A DNA stretch of 64,000 nt from Alicyclobacillus sacchari (GCF_004366795.1 NZ_SORF01000008.1:79992-143991), one strand, 5' to 3'; shown: positions 1-8,801, counted from the stretch's first letter. The notes: generated by a model from the letters alone, not told the origin. Numbers and translations: made by a program.

Positions 1-176
1 GGGATGGGCTCGCCATCGCACTCAACCACATCTTGCCCGACGACGGCATGTGCCGCAGGATCTTTCACGATCTCGCCATTGACGCGCACGCGACCAGATT
101 TACACAGCTTCTTGACCTCACTGCGCGTACCCATACCAGCGGTGGCAAGCCACTTGTCCAACCTTACCCGTTCCAC
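1..176 (-). CDS. S4-domain pseudouridine synthase, N-terminal fragment (RsuA/RluB type)
   Basis: The gene runs off the left edge, so only the first 58 codons are present. The visible part is a complete S4 RNA-binding domain: it opens MERVRLDKWLATAGMGTRSE and continues through SGRVRVNGEIV, the arrangement that precedes the catalytic domain in RsuA/RluB-type pseudouridine synthases, which modify uridines in 16S or 23S rRNA. The start is a GTG at 176 with AAGGAGG about 6 bases upstream. The catalytic Asp lies outside the window, so rRNA target and completeness cannot be judged; another S4 protein such as RqcH-associated RqcP is less likely because of the sequence style. Confidence 0.8.
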   Translation of the reverse strand, partial: MERVRLDKWLATAGMGTRSEVKKLCKSGRVRVNGEIVKDPAAHAVVGQDVVECDGEPI

Positions 177-311
177 GGCCGTCCTCCTTACAATGTCCCT
201 TACGGCTCCTGAAAGTTCCACCTTGTCTTTCCCTGACCATGCCGTACAATGGACTTGAGGCTCTTGTTGCCCAATCAAGCGAGACTACCATTCTCGAAAC
301 GAGGTGCTGTG

Positions 312-530
312 ATGCATTTGCTCACCATCGCACTTGTCGTCCTGCTCGGAATCGCCGTCATCTGTCTCGCCATCATTGCATTTGTCGCATTGACCATCTA
401 TTGGACCTTGGAACCGATTTTGAGTGTTCTCGGCAAAATCTCGACAGGACTCGAGATTGGGCGCTTTCTGTATCATCGCCTCGAATGGCTGCGCCGCCGA
501 CGCTACAAAGACTGGTACAGGGACCGTTAA
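312..530 (+). CDS. Small single-pass membrane protein, unknown function
   Basis: A 72-residue protein with one hydrophobic segment (about residues 2-30, rich in Leu, Ile, Val and Ala) followed by a basic C-terminus containing RLEWLRRRR, so the tail should lie in the cytoplasm. The ATG at 312 is preferred over an upstream in-frame codon at 249 because GAGGTG sits at 301-306. No family was recognised. It resembles small YtxH/DUF948-like anchored proteins in layout only. It converges on the DUF1450 gene, with a GC-rich hairpin in between. Confidence 0.55.
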   Translation: MHLLTIALVVLLGIAVICLAIIAFVALTIYWTLEPILSVLGKISTGLEIGRFLYHRLEWLRRRRYKDWYRDR

Positions 531-563
531 CAAACGTCCTGTCATTTCTTCATCAACGGTATC

Positions 564-596
564 CGACGGGCCCCTTGCAGCAAACGGGGCCCGTCG
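564..596. terminator. GC-rich hairpin between convergent genes
   Basis: An 11-bp perfect stem, CGACGGGCCCC pairing with GGGGCCCGTCG, around an 11-base loop. It lies between the 3' ends of the small membrane protein and the DUF1450 gene. There is no clear T-run on either side, so termination is inferred from stability and position. Confidence 0.55.
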
Positions 597-628
597 AACT
601 ACATCTGTGGACACGGGTTTGTCCGCGG

Positions 629-889
629 TTACGATTCGTGTTCGTCGAGCAACCACGTCTGTTCTTCCACAATGCGCTGACGCAGCCGCTCGTAACACGT
701 CTTTGGGTCCTTTGCAAAAACCAGCCTGCCATTGACGTAGGCATACGCGTTATGTTGACACAGGCCACACAGACTAAGGCACTCGGTTTCTAACACCGTG
801 ACCCCCGGAAACTCTTCCTCCAGTTCGCCGAGCGGGTACGCGGCCAGCGGATTGCTCGCGCACACTTCGACCACGATCACGCCGTACAC
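629..889 (-). CDS. DUF1450 (YuzB-like) cysteine protein
   Basis: An 86-residue protein of the DUF1450 family, best known from B. subtilis YuzB. The family signature is visible as an ECLSLCGLC block followed by YAYVNGRLV, and resembles a thioredoxin-like [2Fe-2S] ferredoxin scaffold. Its role is not established. The GTG start at 889 follows a GAAAGGAG motif. It stands alone on its strand, about 30 bases downstream of the lactonase gene, so cotranscription with that gene is possible. Confidence 0.75.
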   Translation of the reverse strand: MYGVIVVEVCASNPLAAYPLGELEEEFPGVTVLETECLSLCGLCQHNAYAYVNGRLVFAKDPKTCYERLRQRIVEEQTWLLDEHES

Positions 890-920
890 CGCACCGCTCT
901 CCTTTCTCGGACAACTTCAC

Positions 921-1937
921 TCACATGGGCAACACACAAACCGGCCTCTTCACCTCATACCGGAGCTTCGTGTCCATAGGCTTGCCCCCTTCATCGATGG
1001 CAAACACACCAAGTGCGTCGTCGTCTTGGTAAGCGATCAGCAGATACCTGTCATCGGCCAACAAACTGAAGTGACGCGGCGTCTTCCCGCCTGCCGCCAC
1101 CTCATAGATTGCCTGCAGCAAACCGCCTGGCCGGACCTCGAATACGCTCAATGTGTCCGCGCCGCGGTTTGTCACATACAGGCGAGTCCCACGCGCATTG
1201 AGCTGGAGATGGGCAGCCCAGCGCACGCTTGCCGGATCGTCATAGAGCGGCAAAACTTGTGCGAGTTTGAATGATTGCCCGTCCCGCCTGAACACATTCA
1301 CCGTTGCGTTCAACTCACCGACGACGTACAACGCCTCTCCGCTTGCCAGAAACGCCATGTGGCGTGGCCCCGTGCCTGGCGGCAAGACTATTTCATCGCT
1401 GAATGTGAGATAGCTATTGCCCTGCTCGTAGATATAGAGCCGATCCGTACCGAGATCGGCAGCAAAGACGCGTTTGGTTACCGGATCGATGGCGACTGAA
1501 TGGGCATGTGGAGCCTCTTGGCGGTCTCTGTTTGGTCCGCTTCCGGAAAAGCGCAGGACTTGCGAGGCTGGTTCGAGCCAGCCGTTTTCGTCCGTCGACA
1601 GCACGGTGATGTTGCCAGACATGTAGTTGGAAACATAGATGTTGCCTGTTTCCCCGAAAGCGAGATGGCAAGGTGAAGCGCCATCTGCCAACTGCCGATT
1701 GAGTGGTATCAAAGTGTACGCCGACGGCTCATAGCGGTATGCCGCAACCTGGCCGTTTGCCGTTTCACTCACCGCATAAAGATACCGTTTCTTCTGCTCG
1801 TACAAGAGATACGAAGGAGACGCGATTCCCGATGCGCCACCCATCGGCCTGAACGACGCCGAATGTGGATCAAATTCAAGAATCCGAATGGATTGCTCGT
1901 CTTCGCCTCCATACGTACCAATGAATACAGTTGTCAT
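921..1937 (-). CDS. pgl: Lactonase family beta-propeller protein (6-phosphogluconolactonase type)
   Basis: A 338-residue cytoplasmic protein of the YkgB/lactonase family, whose members hydrolyse 6-phosphogluconolactone in the oxidative pentose phosphate pathway. Repeated blade motifs can be read through the protein, including FIGTYGG at the start, PHAHSVAIDP, GPRHMAFL, WAAHLQL and TPRHFSLL, as expected of a seven-bladed propeller. Length matches the family (about 340-350). The ATG at 1937 has GGGAG upstream; a longer reading to 1976 would add 13 unusual residues. No other pentose-phosphate gene is nearby, so the precise lactone substrate is inferred from family. Confidence 0.85.
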   Translation of the reverse strand: MTTVFIGTYGGEDEQSIRILEFDPHSASFRPMGGASGIASPSYLLYEQKKRYLYAVSETANGQVAAYRYEPSAYTLIPLNRQLADGASPCHLAFGETGNIYVSNYMSGNITVLSTDENGWLEPASQVLRFSGSGPNRDRQEAPHAHSVAIDPVTKRVFAADLGTDRLYIYEQGNSYLTFSDEIVLPPGTGPRHMAFLASGEALYVVGELNATVNVFRRDGQSFKLAQVLPLYDDPASVRWAAHLQLNARGTRLYVTNRGADTLSVFEVRPGGLLQAIYEVAAGGKTPRHFSLLADDRYLLIAYQDDDALGVFAIDEGGKPMDTKLRYEVKRPVCVLPM

Positions 1938-2122
1938 AGGATCGCTCTCCCATTCATTCGAACCGGAAGTCTTCACAACGTTTCGTTGATCATACCTCGC
2001 CCTCGCCTCGATGCCAAACGCGCCGAAGTGCCCACAGCCCAGCTATCAAATTCAAATTCAAGGTTGCGATGCGATGCTTGGAACCAGAGCCCCATCTTGC
2101 TGAAATGTTAGGAGGTCCATAC

Positions 2123-2800
2123 ATGACACCTGAGGAGCGAAAACTGGCCAACCAACAGCGTGAAAGACGCATTCGCAGGTGGCTGGCAGGATTATCGTGG
2201 ACGCTGCCAGCCGTGTCGTTTGGCGGATTTTTTGCAATTTGGCACGCCATTGCGGGAGGCGCGTCGGCACAGGTAAACACGACGTTGGCGAAGAGCGTTG
2301 CCCACCCGTCAACCGGTTCGGCAACGGGCACCATTCGCACCATCAGCAAGCATGTTGCGAACGATATTGTACTTCAATTTGGCGATACCGGAACAAAGGT
2401 CAAAGCGTTGCAACAGCAACTGGCCAGTTTAGGCTTTTTCTCCTATGTCGCAACCGGCGATTACGGGTCGATCACGGAAAGTGCTGTGTCTGCATTCCAG
2501 TCGTCAGTGGGTCTGCCGGCGACAGGCACGGTGGATCGCAAGACCTTGCAAGCCCTGCAGAAAGCCGTCCAAGAACAACGCATGCAAAGGCTGCAAAACC
2601 AACAAACCGCGCAAAAGCAATCCGCACAACCTACACAGCCACAGTCCACGCAGACCGTGCAGCAACAACCTGCGCAGACCACGCAAAGCGGAGGAGTCAG
2701 CAGCGGTTCCAACGCGTCCGGTTCCAACGCGTCCAACACCTACGTGCCCCCCGCAAGTTCTGTGCAAACACCACCAAGCGCCATCACATCAGCGTCTTGA
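2123..2800 (+). CDS. Membrane-anchored peptidoglycan-binding protein
   Basis: A 225-residue protein: a basic N-terminus, one membrane segment (about residues 20-45), a PG_binding_1 domain (about 90-150, with GDTGTKVKALQQQLASLGFF and GLPATGTVDRKTL), and a low-complexity tail of Gln, Ser, Thr and Asn. The domain binds cell-wall peptidoglycan; the tail probably extends into the wall. The ATG at 2123 has AGGAGGT at 2110-2116. The apbE gene begins 10 bases after its stop, so it is the first gene of a three-gene operon with ApbE and a ferric-reductase-like protein. It carries no SGAT flavinylation motif. Confidence 0.8.
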   Translation: MTPEERKLANQQRERRIRRWLAGLSWTLPAVSFGGFFAIWHAIAGGASAQVNTTLAKSVAHPSTGSATGTIRTISKHVANDIVLQFGDTGTKVKALQQQLASLGFFSYVATGDYGSITESAVSAFQSSVGLPATGTVDRKTLQALQKAVQEQRMQRLQNQQTAQKQSAQPTQPQSTQTVQQQPAQTTQSGGVSSGSNASGSNASNTYVPPASSVQTPPSAITSAS

Positions 2801-2810
2801 GGTGTGCCAG

Positions 2811-3722
2811 ATGGACATTGCACGGTTCCGAGCCATGGGTACGGACGTTACCGTTCGCGTCCCTGATGCCCATCGCGTACCGGACGAGTTCGGCAAAGCG
2901 CTGGCAGACGGCGTACAGCAACATATCGCCGAATTGGAGTCGATCCTGACGCGATTTCAACCGGATAGCGCCTTATCCCGATTCAACCGTTCCCAGGGCC
3001 AATGGGTGCATGTCGACCCTCGCCTCTTCGAAGTCCTGCGGCTTGCAGACGATGCGTTCGCCGCGACAAACGGCTGGTTCGATCCGTTTCTCGGCGCAGA
3101 TATCCGCCGAATAGGCTACGACCTGTCGTTTGAACAACTGACAATTACCTATCGTTCCATCGATGTGAGCGATCGGATTGCCCCTGTCGATTCACCACTT
3201 GCCCTCCATGCCACCGACTGCCGCGCCCTCCTGCTGCCAGGATACGAAGTGGATTTGGGGGGCATCGGCAAAGGGTGGATCGTAAAGCAAGCTGCCCAGT
3301 GGCTTGAACAAGCTGGACTTCGATCGTTCATTTGCAATGCGGGCGGTGATATGGTGTGCCGTGGCCTCAACGGGGACAAGCCGTGGTCTGTCGGCGTACT
3401 CGATCCGTTTGCACCTAAGGCCGTCAGATTGACCCTCTCTGTGCGCGATCGCGCCGTGGCGACAAGCGGCACATACCGCCGCCGCTGGATGACTGCAAAG
3501 GGACCTGCACACCATCTGCTCGATCCATTCACCGGTCTGCCGACCGAGAGCAATGTCGTCTCCTGCACGGTCGTGCATGCTGATCTGGTGTTCGCCGAAA
3601 TTCAGGCGAAAGTGGCCATCTTGTTGGGTTCAGACTTGGGCCAAACCTGGCTGTCCCAACAGGATTGTGACGAGTGGGTGTTGATCACAAGTTCGCGGGA
3701 GGTCGTTCATCAATGCAACTGA
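2811..3722 (+). CDS. apbE: FAD:protein FMN transferase (ApbE family), copy 1
   Basis: A 303-residue ApbE-family protein. The family attaches FMN covalently to a Thr/Ser in target proteins, using FAD and Mg2+. Family motifs are present in order: AMGTDVTV near the N-terminus, LSRFN, DLGGIGKGWIV, CNAGGDMVCRG, ATSGTYRR and HHLLDPFTGLP. No signal peptide or lipobox is seen, unlike many secreted ApbE proteins. The ATG at 2811 has GAGGTG upstream. Its stop overlaps the start of the next gene by 10 bases. A second ApbE lies at 10293-11210. Confidence 0.9.
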   Translation: MDIARFRAMGTDVTVRVPDAHRVPDEFGKALADGVQQHIAELESILTRFQPDSALSRFNRSQGQWVHVDPRLFEVLRLADDAFAATNGWFDPFLGADIRRIGYDLSFEQLTITYRSIDVSDRIAPVDSPLALHATDCRALLLPGYEVDLGGIGKGWIVKQAAQWLEQAGLRSFICNAGGDMVCRGLNGDKPWSVGVLDPFAPKAVRLTLSVRDRAVATSGTYRRRWMTAKGPAHHLLDPFTGLPTESNVVSCTVVHADLVFAEIQAKVAILLGSDLGQTWLSQQDCDEWVLITSSREVVHQCN

Positions 3723-4396
3723 TTGTAAAGCCGCAACGCTTGCCTTTTGTCTATACATGGGTGGCTGTTGCTGCCGTGATCGCCGGATCGTATGCGCTCG
3801 TTTTCCTCACGGATCCAGCTCCGGCGTCGGCCAACCGGATGCACTGGTATGTGGCGCGCGCGTCTGGCATGACGTCCTACATCTTGCTTGCCATCGCAGT
3901 TCTGCTTGGGGCGTCAAGCTCAACCGGGCTTTGGGACCGATGGAAGTTGCGCAAGCTGACCACGCAACTGCACCAGTTTTCTGCGTTGCTCGTGTTTCCC
4001 TTTTTATTTTTCCACTTGTGGGGGCTTCACGCCGACACCTCAGTGCCGTTTCCGTTGCCATCCCTGTTCATTCCATTGCACGCAAGCTATCGGCCGATGG
4101 CTGTCGGCCTTGGCATACTCGTCATGTATGGATGGGTTTTGCTCATTGTGACATCGTATTTCCGCGAAAAGCTGAATGCCAAGGTGTGGCGAACGATACA
4201 CATTCTTGCCTTCCCCATGTTCATCGGCGTCACCCTGCACGGGCTGCTGTCGGGGACGGATACAGGAAAACCTTGGGCGACATTGGTTTACGCAATCCCG
4301 TGCGCTTTGTTTTTGCTGGTGTCTGGGCGCCGATTGTTCGTGACGCGATCCCGCCGACAGCCACAACATCCGAAACAGCGCGAGGGACAGAACTGA
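3713..4396 (+). CDS. Ferric-reductase-like transmembrane domain protein
   Basis: A 227-residue integral membrane protein with about six hydrophobic segments. It fits the ferric reductase-like transmembrane (FRD/MsrQ-type) fold, which holds b-type heme between His residues of adjacent helices and passes electrons across the membrane. Candidate heme-ligand His residues lie in LHQFSAL, FFHLWGLH, TIHILAF and TLHGLLSG. The start at 3713 has GGGAGGT upstream and overlaps the apbE stop, indicating translational coupling. No cytoplasmic FAD/NAD domain is fused, so an electron partner must come from elsewhere. Confidence 0.75.
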   Translation: MQLIVKPQRLPFVYTWVAVAAVIAGSYALVFLTDPAPASANRMHWYVARASGMTSYILLAIAVLLGASSSTGLWDRWKLRKLTTQLHQFSALLVFPFLFFHLWGLHADTSVPFPLPSLFIPLHASYRPMAVGLGILVMYGWVLLIVTSYFREKLNAKVWRTIHILAFPMFIGVTLHGLLSGTDTGKPWATLVYAIPCALFLLVSGRRLFVTRSRRQPQHPKQREGQN

Positions 4397-4421
4397 TACG
4401 AGCGTGAAAACTGCTGCACGC

Positions 4422-4453
4422 AAACAGCGCCTGCACATGAGCAGGCGCTGTTT
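4422..4453. terminator. Bidirectional intrinsic terminator
   Basis: A 13-bp perfect stem, AAACAGCGCCTGC and GCAGGCGCTGTTT, with a 6-base loop. It lies between the 3' ends of the ferric-reductase-like gene and the ABC binding-protein gene, with A and T runs on both flanks. Confidence 0.85.
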
Positions 4454-4469
4454 CTCATGAATGAACCGA

Positions 4470-6128
4470 TTAACCGATTGGTTTCAGGCGATCCATGACA
4501 ATCGCGGCCGACTGATAGTTGTACGGCGACGGATCAATCCAGAGGTTGCTTTGTGTCGACCAGCCCGTGAACTGCGCATCGTTGTACTCATACCACAGCG
4601 CACCGTTCAAGAGCGGAATGACGGGCAACTGCTCGGCAGCAATTTTCTCGATCTTGTAAATATCGCTCTTTTGCTGGACAAGGTTCGTCGTCTTTGAAAA
4701 GTCCGACAGAGCCGTATCCACCGTCGCGTTCTTATAACCCTCGATGTTGAACGAACCGTTCGAATCGAGCATGTCGTAGTACAGCGTATACGGGGTCGGC
4801 CCGACATTCGTCCAAGAAATTGCGAAATCGTAAGTCGGCTTTTGCCCTGCACCGGGATCGATCTGGTTGTAGTACGCAGAGTACTGCTCTTGTTGCACAT
4901 TGACGTTGATTCCGATCTTCTGCAGATCCTGCTTAATCAGCAACGCGTCTTCATCCCAGTCGCTCCAGCCGGCGACAACCAAAAGATTGAACGACAGCTC
5001 TTTGCCGTTTTTCGCAAAGATGCCGTTCTTATCCTTCTTAAAACCGGCCGCAGTCAACAGTTGGACAGCCTTCGCATCGTTCTGCGTGAACGTTTTATCG
5101 GCGGCTGGCAGGTTCGGATTGAGCCACGACTTCTGCGGCGGCAGAACGAGGCCGTTTGGAGAAGCGACACTCTCGTATCCGGTTTCACCTTTCACCGACA
5201 GCTGCGTCCGATTGATCGCGTCGCTTATAGCCTCGCGCACAGGGAGTTCCGCGAGAAGTGGGTTGTTCAAATTCGGATACAGCTCAACTGGGTTGTTGGG
5301 CGGGAAGTAGTAGTGATTATGTTTCGGATTGGCCGCCACGAACGTCTTTTGAATATCTGGAATGTTGATGCCTGCGTACTGGATTTGACCGCTGGCGAGA
5401 GCGAGATCGGCAGCTTGGTTGGTCGCGTACGCCGGGTAGCTCAGAATTTGCACCTTCGGAGCCCCGTTGTAGTACATTTTGTTGGCCTCGTACTTGACAT
5501 CCTGTGTCGAGAAGGACATCAACTTGAACGGCCCCGTACCAATCGCCTTGTCATGCGTGATTTTCGCTTTGGCAGGATCGCCAAGGCTCGCCCATTCATG
5601 TTGAGGCACGATGTATGTACCGCCAAGCACGTACTGTTCCGCGAACGGAATGTTGGGCTGCTTGAACTGGAAGACGACTTTGTAGTTGCCCTCCGCCTTG
5701 ACGCTGGACAATTGCTGCCAGATGCCATTGGTGTCAGCGTCCGGGTATTTCTTCAACTCGTTGAACGTGAAGACGACATCCTGAGCTGTAAACGGCTTCC
5801 CATCTGTCCACTTCGCCTTGGATTGCAGGCCAACAGTCAGCGTCTTGGCGCCATTGCTGAATGCGAAACTTGTACCCAGCAAGTTAAACTGCTTGCCAGT
5901 CGTGTTGTCAAAATAGAAAAGGGTTTCGTAAATATTGCCCAAAGTACCCGAAACACTGTTCGTCCCCGCAAACGGATTGAAGTTGTCCTGCCAGGTGGCC
6001 AGCACGTTGGGCACAACCGTCAACGTGGTCGGCGTAGATGCTGCGGATGCCGTCGCGGCAAGGCCGGAGAGTGTGATCAGCGCTGCCGCAGGCGCTGCCA
6101 ATGCGGCCGCCCATACTTTCTTCGACAT
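4470..6128 (-). CDS. ABC transporter substrate-binding protein, peptide/opine type (SBP_bac_5)
   Basis: A 552-residue secreted protein. A signal peptide covers roughly residues 1-29 (ends SGLAATASAAS) with no lipobox Cys, unusual for a Gram-positive binding protein, which is normally lipid-anchored. Family features include KWTDGKPFTAQDVVFTF, YKVVFQFKQPN, GTGPFKL and VREAISDAINR. These proteins bind oligopeptides, but some bind oligosaccharides. No permease or ATPase is adjacent. The gene follows a LacI regulator and has two operator-like boxes upstream, so a sugar ligand is plausible but inferred. The ATG follows AAGGGGG. Confidence 0.88.
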   Translation of the reverse strand: MSKKVWAAALAAPAAALITLSGLAATASAASTPTTLTVVPNVLATWQDNFNPFAGTNSVSGTLGNIYETLFYFDNTTGKQFNLLGTSFAFSNGAKTLTVGLQSKAKWTDGKPFTAQDVVFTFNELKKYPDADTNGIWQQLSSVKAEGNYKVVFQFKQPNIPFAEQYVLGGTYIVPQHEWASLGDPAKAKITHDKAIGTGPFKLMSFSTQDVKYEANKMYYNGAPKVQILSYPAYATNQAADLALASGQIQYAGINIPDIQKTFVAANPKHNHYYFPPNNPVELYPNLNNPLLAELPVREAISDAINRTQLSVKGETGYESVASPNGLVLPPQKSWLNPNLPAADKTFTQNDAKAVQLLTAAGFKKDKNGIFAKNGKELSFNLLVVAGWSDWDEDALLIKQDLQKIGINVNVQQEQYSAYYNQIDPGAGQKPTYDFAISWTNVGPTPYTLYYDMLDSNGSFNIEGYKNATVDTALSDFSKTTNLVQQKSDIYKIEKIAAEQLPVIPLLNGALWYEYNDAQFTGWSTQSNLWIDPSPYNYQSAAIVMDRLKPIG

Positions 6129-6181
6129 ATGAATCCCCCTTAGGATCTGGTATCCCTTGTTTGAAAATTGTCAACGGTGAT

Positions 6182-6195
6182 AGAAACCGCTTTCG
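6182..6195. promoter_or_regulatory. LacI/cre-like operator upstream of the binding-protein gene
   Basis: The 14-mer AGAAACCGCTTTCG matches 12 of 14 positions of the cre consensus and shares its core with the box at 7576-7591 ahead of the LacI gene. It lies 54 bases upstream of the binding-protein start. Operator function is inferred. Confidence 0.6.
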
Positions 6196-6261
6196 AATCT
6201 ACTTACCAGCAGCCCCCTCCTTCTGGATAAGATTTCTGACGGGAATATCTTAGCACTTGTC

Positions 6262-6275
6262 ATAAAGCGCTTTCA
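6262..6275. promoter_or_regulatory. Second LacI/cre-like operator upstream of the binding-protein gene
   Basis: ATAAAGCGCTTTCA contains the perfect palindrome AAAGCGCTTT. It lies about 135 bases upstream of the binding-protein start, in the 267-base gap behind the LacI gene. It could be bound by CcpA or the local LacI protein. Confidence 0.55.
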
Positions 6276-6395
6276 ATATGTCCGCAAAAGAAATTTTCAA
6301 ATTATGAATAGGACATTTTGAACAGGATCTTGACGTTCCCGTCCCTCCAAGAAGGTGGTTGCACAGGCAGAAGGACGGGAACTGCTCGAAAGCGG

Positions 6396-7454
6396 TTACG
6401 CTCTGCGGAGGTTGGTCGCAAGTCGCGGCGTTGTCCCGATGCCAATTCGCTTCACGCTCGAACGCATGACCAATTCGACGGGAACAGTCAAAACGGCCGG
6501 AGGCTTGTTGGGATTCTGCATGAGCTCGAGTAACTCGTGTCCAGCCATGCGCCCCATCTCCTCTTTGTTCTGACGAATGGTTGTCAAGGCGGGCGTGACA
6601 TATGCGGCAAGCTGGACATCGTCAAAACCAATCAACGAAATGTCTTCTCCCGGCGTCAACCCCGCCTCGCGCATTGCCCGCATCGCACCGATGGCCATCA
6701 TGTCCGAAGCGAAGAAAATGGCCGTTGGCGATTCTGGTAAGGTAAGCATCCTTTGCATAGCTTCGTAGCCCGATTCTTCTGTAAAGTCCCCCTCCATAAC
6801 CCATTCCGCGCGAAATGGCAGTCCGAAATCCTGCATCGCCTGATGATACCCCAGCGTGCGATCATGTCCCGGTTTTGTCCCCGTACGATCTCCCACGAAA
6901 CCGATATAACGATGACCATTTTCAGCGAGGTGGCTTACAGCCAGACGGGCGCCACCGATATTGTCGGACGCCAAATAACTCGCTCGCGAACCGAGCAGGT
7001 CGAGATCGACCGAGATGATAGGAATGCGACTGCGGGACAACGAGGTCAACCCTGGCGAGGTACGGGGAACGCCAAGCAAAAACAATCCGTCCACATCGCG
7101 GTGGCGTGCCCGGGCCTCAAATCCATGTGGCATCTTCGATCCGTTAGTAGGCGAAAAGAACAGCACATCGTAACCGCTTGCACCCACTACATCCTGGAAG
7201 CTGGCAATAATGTCATGTAAAAACGGATGGCGAAATCCCATCCCAGACTCATCCTGGAAAAACACGCCAATCGACATTGACCTGCGCGTGACCAAACCGC
7301 GCGCGGCCGCACTCGGTTGGTAGCCTAGTTCATTTGTAATTTGCTGCACTTTTTCCCGTGTCTTAGCACTCACATCAGGGTATCCGTTCAGCACCTTAGA
7401 AACTGTCGTCGCCGATACCCCAGCTCGCCTCGCAATATCATAGATAGTGGTCAT
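6396..7454 (-). CDS. LacI-family transcriptional regulator
   Basis: A 352-residue repressor with an N-terminal LacI helix-turn-helix (TTIYDIARRAGVSATTVSKV, then LNGYPDVS) and a periplasmic-binding-like sensor domain from about residue 60, including GFDDVQLA near the C-terminus. The effector is expected to be a sugar, identity unknown. The ATG at 7454 has AAGGAAG upstream; longer in-frame reading to 7559 lacks a ribosome site. Matching operator-like boxes lie ahead of this gene (7576-7591) and ahead of the binding-protein gene downstream, which suggests autoregulation and local control. Confidence 0.9.
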   Translation of the reverse strand: MTTIYDIARRAGVSATTVSKVLNGYPDVSAKTREKVQQITNELGYQPSAAARGLVTRRSMSIGVFFQDESGMGFRHPFLHDIIASFQDVVGASGYDVLFFSPTNGSKMPHGFEARARHRDVDGLFLLGVPRTSPGLTSLSRSRIPIISVDLDLLGSRASYLASDNIGGARLAVSHLAENGHRYIGFVGDRTGTKPGHDRTLGYHQAMQDFGLPFRAEWVMEGDFTEESGYEAMQRMLTLPESPTAIFFASDMMAIGAMRAMREAGLTPGEDISLIGFDDVQLAAYVTPALTTIRQNKEEMGRMAGHELLELMQNPNKPPAVLTVPVELVMRSSVKRIGIGTTPRLATNLRRA

Positions 7455-7575
7455 TGCAACAACTTCCTTTTTCTCTGTAGTGTCAATCACCCGGCCCCAG
7501 TTGCGCTTTGACACCTTGCACAAACACATGCATCTACCCCAAGCACATGCGACATCCATGTGTCAAAAGCATTGT

Positions 7576-7591
7576 CCGAAACCGCTTTCGG
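7576..7591. promoter_or_regulatory. Operator-like palindrome upstream of the LacI gene
   Basis: CCGAAACCGCTTTCGG is a 16-base near-perfect palindrome of the LacI/CcpA type, 122 bases upstream of the LacI start. It shares the 13-mer GAAACCGCTTTCG with the box at 6182-6195. Confidence 0.65.
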
Positions 7592-7702
7592 CCCCTCTAA
7601 TTCACATTGTATACGTTCTTGAATCATAAGCCAAATCCCTTTTGATAGACCGTCATTTATACGAAATTTTTGCGTATTCCAGCTTCCCTGTCCATCTGGA
7701 TT

Positions 7703-7716
7703 TGAAAGCGTTACCC
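7703..7716. promoter_or_regulatory. Operator-like box upstream of the aldo/keto reductase
   Basis: TGAAAGCGTTACCC matches 12 of 14 cre positions. It overlaps a possible -35 element (TTGAAA at 7702-7707), 50 bases ahead of the aldo/keto reductase start, a position suited to repression. Confidence 0.45.
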
Positions 7717-7766
7717 GAACGTGCTATTGATAGACATGATATCATTATGCGAAAGAGGTGTCTTGT

Positions 7767-8744
7767 GTGGAATTTACCAAACTTGGCCGAACAGGGCTTG
7801 TCGTCAGTCGGCTTTGCTTGGGCACGATGAACTTCGGGCCCGAAACCGATGAGAAGGACGCATTTCGCATCATGGATGCGGCGCTGGACGCCGGCATCAA
7901 CTTCTTCGATACGGCGAACGTCTATGGCGGTGAAGGACATCGCGGCCGTACGGAGGAAATCATCGGTCGCTGGTTCGCACAAGGCGGAGGACGCCGGGAA
8001 CGGGTGGTGCTCGCGACCAAGGTGTACAACATCATGGAAGATCCACTCGATGGCCCCAATGAGGGGCGCGGTCTTTCTGCATACAAAATCCGGCGACACC
8101 TCGAGGGCTCCTTGCGGCGCCTACAAACCGATCACATCGAACTCTATCAAATGCATCATGTCGACCTCAGCGTCACCTGGGACGAGCTTTGGGGTGCGTT
8201 TGAGGTCGCCGTTTATCAAGGCAAAATTGGCTACGTGGGAGCCAGCAACTTTGCGGGATGGCATTTGGCCGTCGCCCAGGCTGCCGCGAAACAGCGCAAC
8301 TTCCTCGGACTCGTTTCCGAGCAACACAAATACCACTTGCTTTGCCGCGAACCGGAGCTCGAAGTGCTGCCAAGCGCACAGGCGCATGGTATCGGTGTGA
8401 TTCCATGGAGCCCGCTCGGAGGCGGTTTGCTCGGGCGCAACGCCCTCACGCGCACCGGATCGCGAAGTGCACGCGCACATGCAGAAGTCGAGAAACACAA
8501 GGGCCAGTTGGAGGCGTTCCAGCAATTGGCCAATGAACTCGGTGAGCCGCAAGATGTGATCGCGCTCGCCTGGCTGTTGGCCAATCCAGTCGTCACAGCT
8601 CCCATCATCGGACCACGAACGATACAGCAACTTGAGGACTCGTTGCGCGCCGTCGAGGTGAAGTTGACCGACGACGTCATGCAGCGTTTACACGAAATCT
8701 TCCCCGGCCCGGGCAAGCCAGCCCCAGAGGCGTACGCCTGGTAA
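7767..8744 (+). CDS. Aldo/keto reductase
   Basis: A 325-residue NADPH-dependent oxidoreductase of the aldo/keto reductase superfamily (YajO/Tas-like branch). Visible are the N-terminal GRTGLVVSRLCLGTMNFG block, the catalytic Asp and Tyr in FFDTANVYG, a Lys in VLATKVYN, the His in YQMHHVD, and the cofactor-end block PIIGPRT. It probably reduces a carbonyl or sugar. The GTG at 7767 has GAAAGAGGTG at the right distance; the codon at 7758 overlaps that site. The upstream operator-like box suggests it belongs to the LacI regulon. Confidence 0.88.
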   Translation: MEFTKLGRTGLVVSRLCLGTMNFGPETDEKDAFRIMDAALDAGINFFDTANVYGGEGHRGRTEEIIGRWFAQGGGRRERVVLATKVYNIMEDPLDGPNEGRGLSAYKIRRHLEGSLRRLQTDHIELYQMHHVDLSVTWDELWGAFEVAVYQGKIGYVGASNFAGWHLAVAQAAAKQRNFLGLVSEQHKYHLLCREPELEVLPSAQAHGIGVIPWSPLGGGLLGRNALTRTGSRSARAHAEVEKHKGQLEAFQQLANELGEPQDVIALAWLLANPVVTAPIIGPRTIQQLEDSLRAVEVKLTDDVMQRLHEIFPGPGKPAPEAYAW

Positions 8745-8758
8745 ACCTATGAAAAATC

Positions 8759-8784
8759 GGCGCCAGGCGTGAAGGCCCGGCGCC
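8759..8784. terminator. Hairpin between convergent genes
   Basis: GGCGCC arms with additional GGC/GCC pairing lie between the aldo/keto reductase and the GDSL gene. There is no T-run, so it is only a possible terminator. Confidence 0.4.
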
Positions 8785-8801
8785 AATAGCCATAGCCACA
8801 T

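Noticed and set aside
2461..2739. Cys-rich minus-strand open frame
   Set aside because: The Cys residues come from the complement of the Gln-rich repeat (CAG/CAA read as CTG/TTG/TGC) of the peptidoglycan-binding protein.
4842..6143. Open frame of 433 codons on the plus strand
   Set aside because: It lies antisense to the well-supported ABC binding protein, is Arg/Val-rich and lacks a family or ribosome site; it results from codon bias.
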